From Lampris incognitus (taxonomy: Eukaryota; Chordata; Actinopteri; Lampriformes; Lampridae): 64,000 nucleotides of DNA. The notes below the pieces were generated by a model. That model did not search any database and was not told the origin of the DNA. It was given only the letters and a program-made list of their open reading frames with translations. The position numbers and the translations under genes are program-made. Shown here piece after piece: positions 63,548 to 64,000 of the stretch; the stretch's first letter is position 1; each line of letters begins with the position of its first letter. The stretch spans positions 24,294,873-24,358,872 of the forward strand of contig NC_079214.1 of assembly GCF_029633865.1 (NCBI RefSeq). Direction: 5' to 3'.

Positions 63548-64000
63548 CTACTGAGCGCTGGCCCTGGAGTTTCCCGCCGCCTCAAACGTGCACGGAGGGA
63601 CGCAGCGCCTCGCCTTGCCGCCGAACCGCTGGTGGAAGAAACAGAGGCCTCTCCCGCGCCGTCTCCGAGCAGTTACTCCAGCCACCAGCGCCGGATCCGC
63701 ATCCTCCGACGCCGGCTGCAGAGGCTCCGATGCCACACTCTGCACAGAGAACCGTCTGGTAGCCAGCAGGACCCGATCGGCCTCCTCAGCCAAACCTCGG
63801 TAGTCACCAGCGGCCAGACACGGGGAGTTAGCCAAAGCCGCGCGCACAGGATACGGAAGCTGGCGCAGGAAAACGTGCGGGAAAAGGAATCCGCCTTCGT
63901 CTGAGCCTAGCAGCGACAGCATATTGTCCATGAGATCTACATCCGTCCCGTCGCCCAAACCGGATAGGGAAAGGATTCTATCTGTCCTCTCTGCGGCAGA
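63548..64000 (-). pseudogene. Gypsy Gag, C-terminal part (cut by window end)
   Basis: Open to the window edge. It contains the capsid C-terminal segment (LMDNMLSLLG, LPYPVRAALANSP, DYRGLAEEADRVLLATRRF). It then has a basic linker and a zinc-knuckle variant CFFHQRFGGKARRCVPPC (C-x2-H-x9-C-x3-C), usual for this Gypsy group. Ends at a stop at 63548. The protease lies in another frame directly after it, consistent with gag-pol frameshifting. Confidence 0.8.

Larger units (their letters stand above)
60269..64000 (-). mobile_element. Ty3/Gypsy LTR retrotransposon, 5' part beyond the window
   Basis: On the minus strand the order is gag (part), protease, reverse transcriptase, RNase H, integrase, polypurine tract and 3' LTR. 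Integrase after RNase H places it in Ty3/Gypsy. The 5' LTR, primer-binding site and most of gag lie beyond 64000. The pol frame is broken at about 63010, 62363, 60960 and 60760, so the copy cannot make a full polyprotein although the catalytic residues survive. Confidence 0.93.

Overview
The window looks like intergenic or intronic DNA from a ray-finned (teleost, probably percomorph-type) fish. The basis is the repeat content. It has very dense (TG)n/(CA)n microsatellites, several tRNA-headed fish SINE families, a Tc1-type transposon, an RTE-type LINE, a hAT element, a DIRS-type tyrosine-recombinase retrotransposon and a Ty3/Gypsy element. I found no convincing host protein-coding exon, tRNA, rRNA or CRISPR array. 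Every long protein reading frame that I can recognise belongs to a mobile element.

Layout. Positions 1-32,500 are mostly unique AT-rich DNA with microsatellites, dispersed SINEs (four families, called A-D here), truncated LINE 3' tails and one miniature LTR element of about 0.4 kb with tRNA-like LTRs (5269-5677). Several non-repetitive blocks rich in homeodomain-like TAATTA/CAATTAG words (for example 6362-6540, 8640-8820, 12110-12480, 15200-15530, 23560-23860) could be conserved non-coding elements of a gene desert. This is inference only. A GC-rich composite repeat lies at 30900-31770, a possible THAP-domain relic at 32690-32909 and a short inverted-repeat element at 34582-34877.

Positions 35329-36963 hold a complete Tc1-like transposon whose transposase is open from start to stop and keeps DD34E. 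Positions 40640-48066 are a three-layer nest: an RTE-type LINE interrupted in its 5' region by an internally deleted LTR retrotransposon (40784-42897), and interrupted just before its FADD catalytic box by a hAT element (45058-47281) with an exact 8-bp target duplication.

Positions 53710-59607 hold a structurally complete DIRS-type element on the minus strand, with gag, RT/RNase H and tyrosine recombinase. It has inverted terminal repeats and an internal region complementary to both outer ends. From 60269 to beyond the window end lies a Ty3/Gypsy element on the minus strand, with 3' LTR, integrase, RNase H, RT, protease and part of gag, broken by several one-base frame changes.

The genes do not form an operon or pathway. 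They are independent selfish elements and their relics. The most unusual items are the miniature LTR element whose LTR carries Pol III-like boxes, the DIRS element with a 2.6-kb second open frame over its RT gene, and the nested LINE. All family assignments were made by reading motifs by eye, and no database search or alignment was run.
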